A DNA stretch of 64,000 nucleotides. Origin: Sycon ciliatum (taxonomy: Eukaryota > Porifera > Calcarea > Leucosolenida > Sycettidae). Positions 63,860 to 64,000 of this stretch are shown piece by piece; position 1 is the stretch's first letter; every line of letters begins with the position of its first letter. The notes beneath the pieces were generated by a model. It was given only the letters and a program-made list of their open reading frames with translations, was not told where the DNA came from and did no database searches. The DNA is taken from positions 4,452,576-4,516,575 of the forward strand of contig NC_088651.1 of the NCBI RefSeq assembly GCF_964019385.1, given 5' to 3'. The position numbers were made by a program, and so were the translations under genes.

Positions 63860-64000
63860 ATAACGAGAGGGCTTGGAAGCTCAGGGCCCTGCGCTATGCT
63901 TTGTTGCCTAGCTCCTCGTGCATGTTGTTAGAACTGATGGAAATGCTTTTTCCTTTGATTAGCTACATCATTGTATTGCAAAAACATTTCAATGAGATAC
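63860..64000 (+). repeat. R3 repeat end, cut by the window edge
   Basis: Matches 892-1,040 (CTTGGAAGCTCAGGGCCCTG onward), suggesting that another copy of the block begins here. Confidence 0.75.

Overview
The window looks like repeat-dominated nuclear DNA from an animal, probably an early-branching or marine invertebrate. I cannot name the species. The reasons are non-LTR retrotransposons with APE-type endonucleases, GIY-YIG Penelope-like elements (PLEs), many short TIR elements with TA-type target duplications, pol III-like boxes in dispersed repeats, one intronless eukaryotic-type kinase and one RanGAP1-like leucine-rich-repeat exon or fragment. Nothing looks prokaryotic: no operons, no Shine-Dalgarno sites.

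Layout. 1-7,699: a block of nested repeats (tandem 0.8-kb repeat, foldback element, 69-bp minisatellites, three TIR elements, a 5'-truncated LINE). It is repeated almost base for base at 29,656-37,656 and, inverted and partial, at about 54,440-55,960. 7,690-16,310: PLE copy 1, whose inverted 5' arm is split by a full-length LINE (7,863-12,735) with two intact overlapping ORFs. 16,800-25,750: arrays of a 0.8-1.2-kb tandem repeat mixed with hammerhead-bearing ~270-bp repeats, LINE 3' ends and an 802-bp TIR element. 25,754-28,977: an element with ~485-bp inverted ends enclosing a dead LINE and a hammerhead. 37,657-40,450: more tandem repeat. 40,451-45,513: PLE copy 2, without the full-length LINE but carrying a different truncated LINE. 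46-50 kb: sparse sequence plus a small PLE derivative with ~578-bp inverted ends around a GIY-YIG ORF. 50,110-51,111: kinase gene. 52-64 kb: relics of LINEs and two further PLEs, TIR elements, minisatellites, the RanGAP1-like piece and two more hammerheads.

The most notable signal is RNA-level: complete hammerhead self-cleaving ribozyme cores occur in at least six unrelated sequence contexts. Two are 49-nt ribozymes of identical design at the ends of two ~270-bp repeat families (retrozyme-like). One belongs to the PLE termini, one to the inverted ends of the GIY-YIG element, one to a long hairpin at 54 kb, and two lie near 62.7-63.0 kb. Hammerheads in PLEs and in small metazoan retrozymes are known; finding this many lineages side by side is unusual.

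Almost every gene-like ORF here belongs to a mobile element. Only the kinase and the RanGAP1-like fragment may be host genes. Several insertions can be dated against unoccupied copies inside the same window, so the region works as an internal record of LINE, PLE and TIR-element movement.
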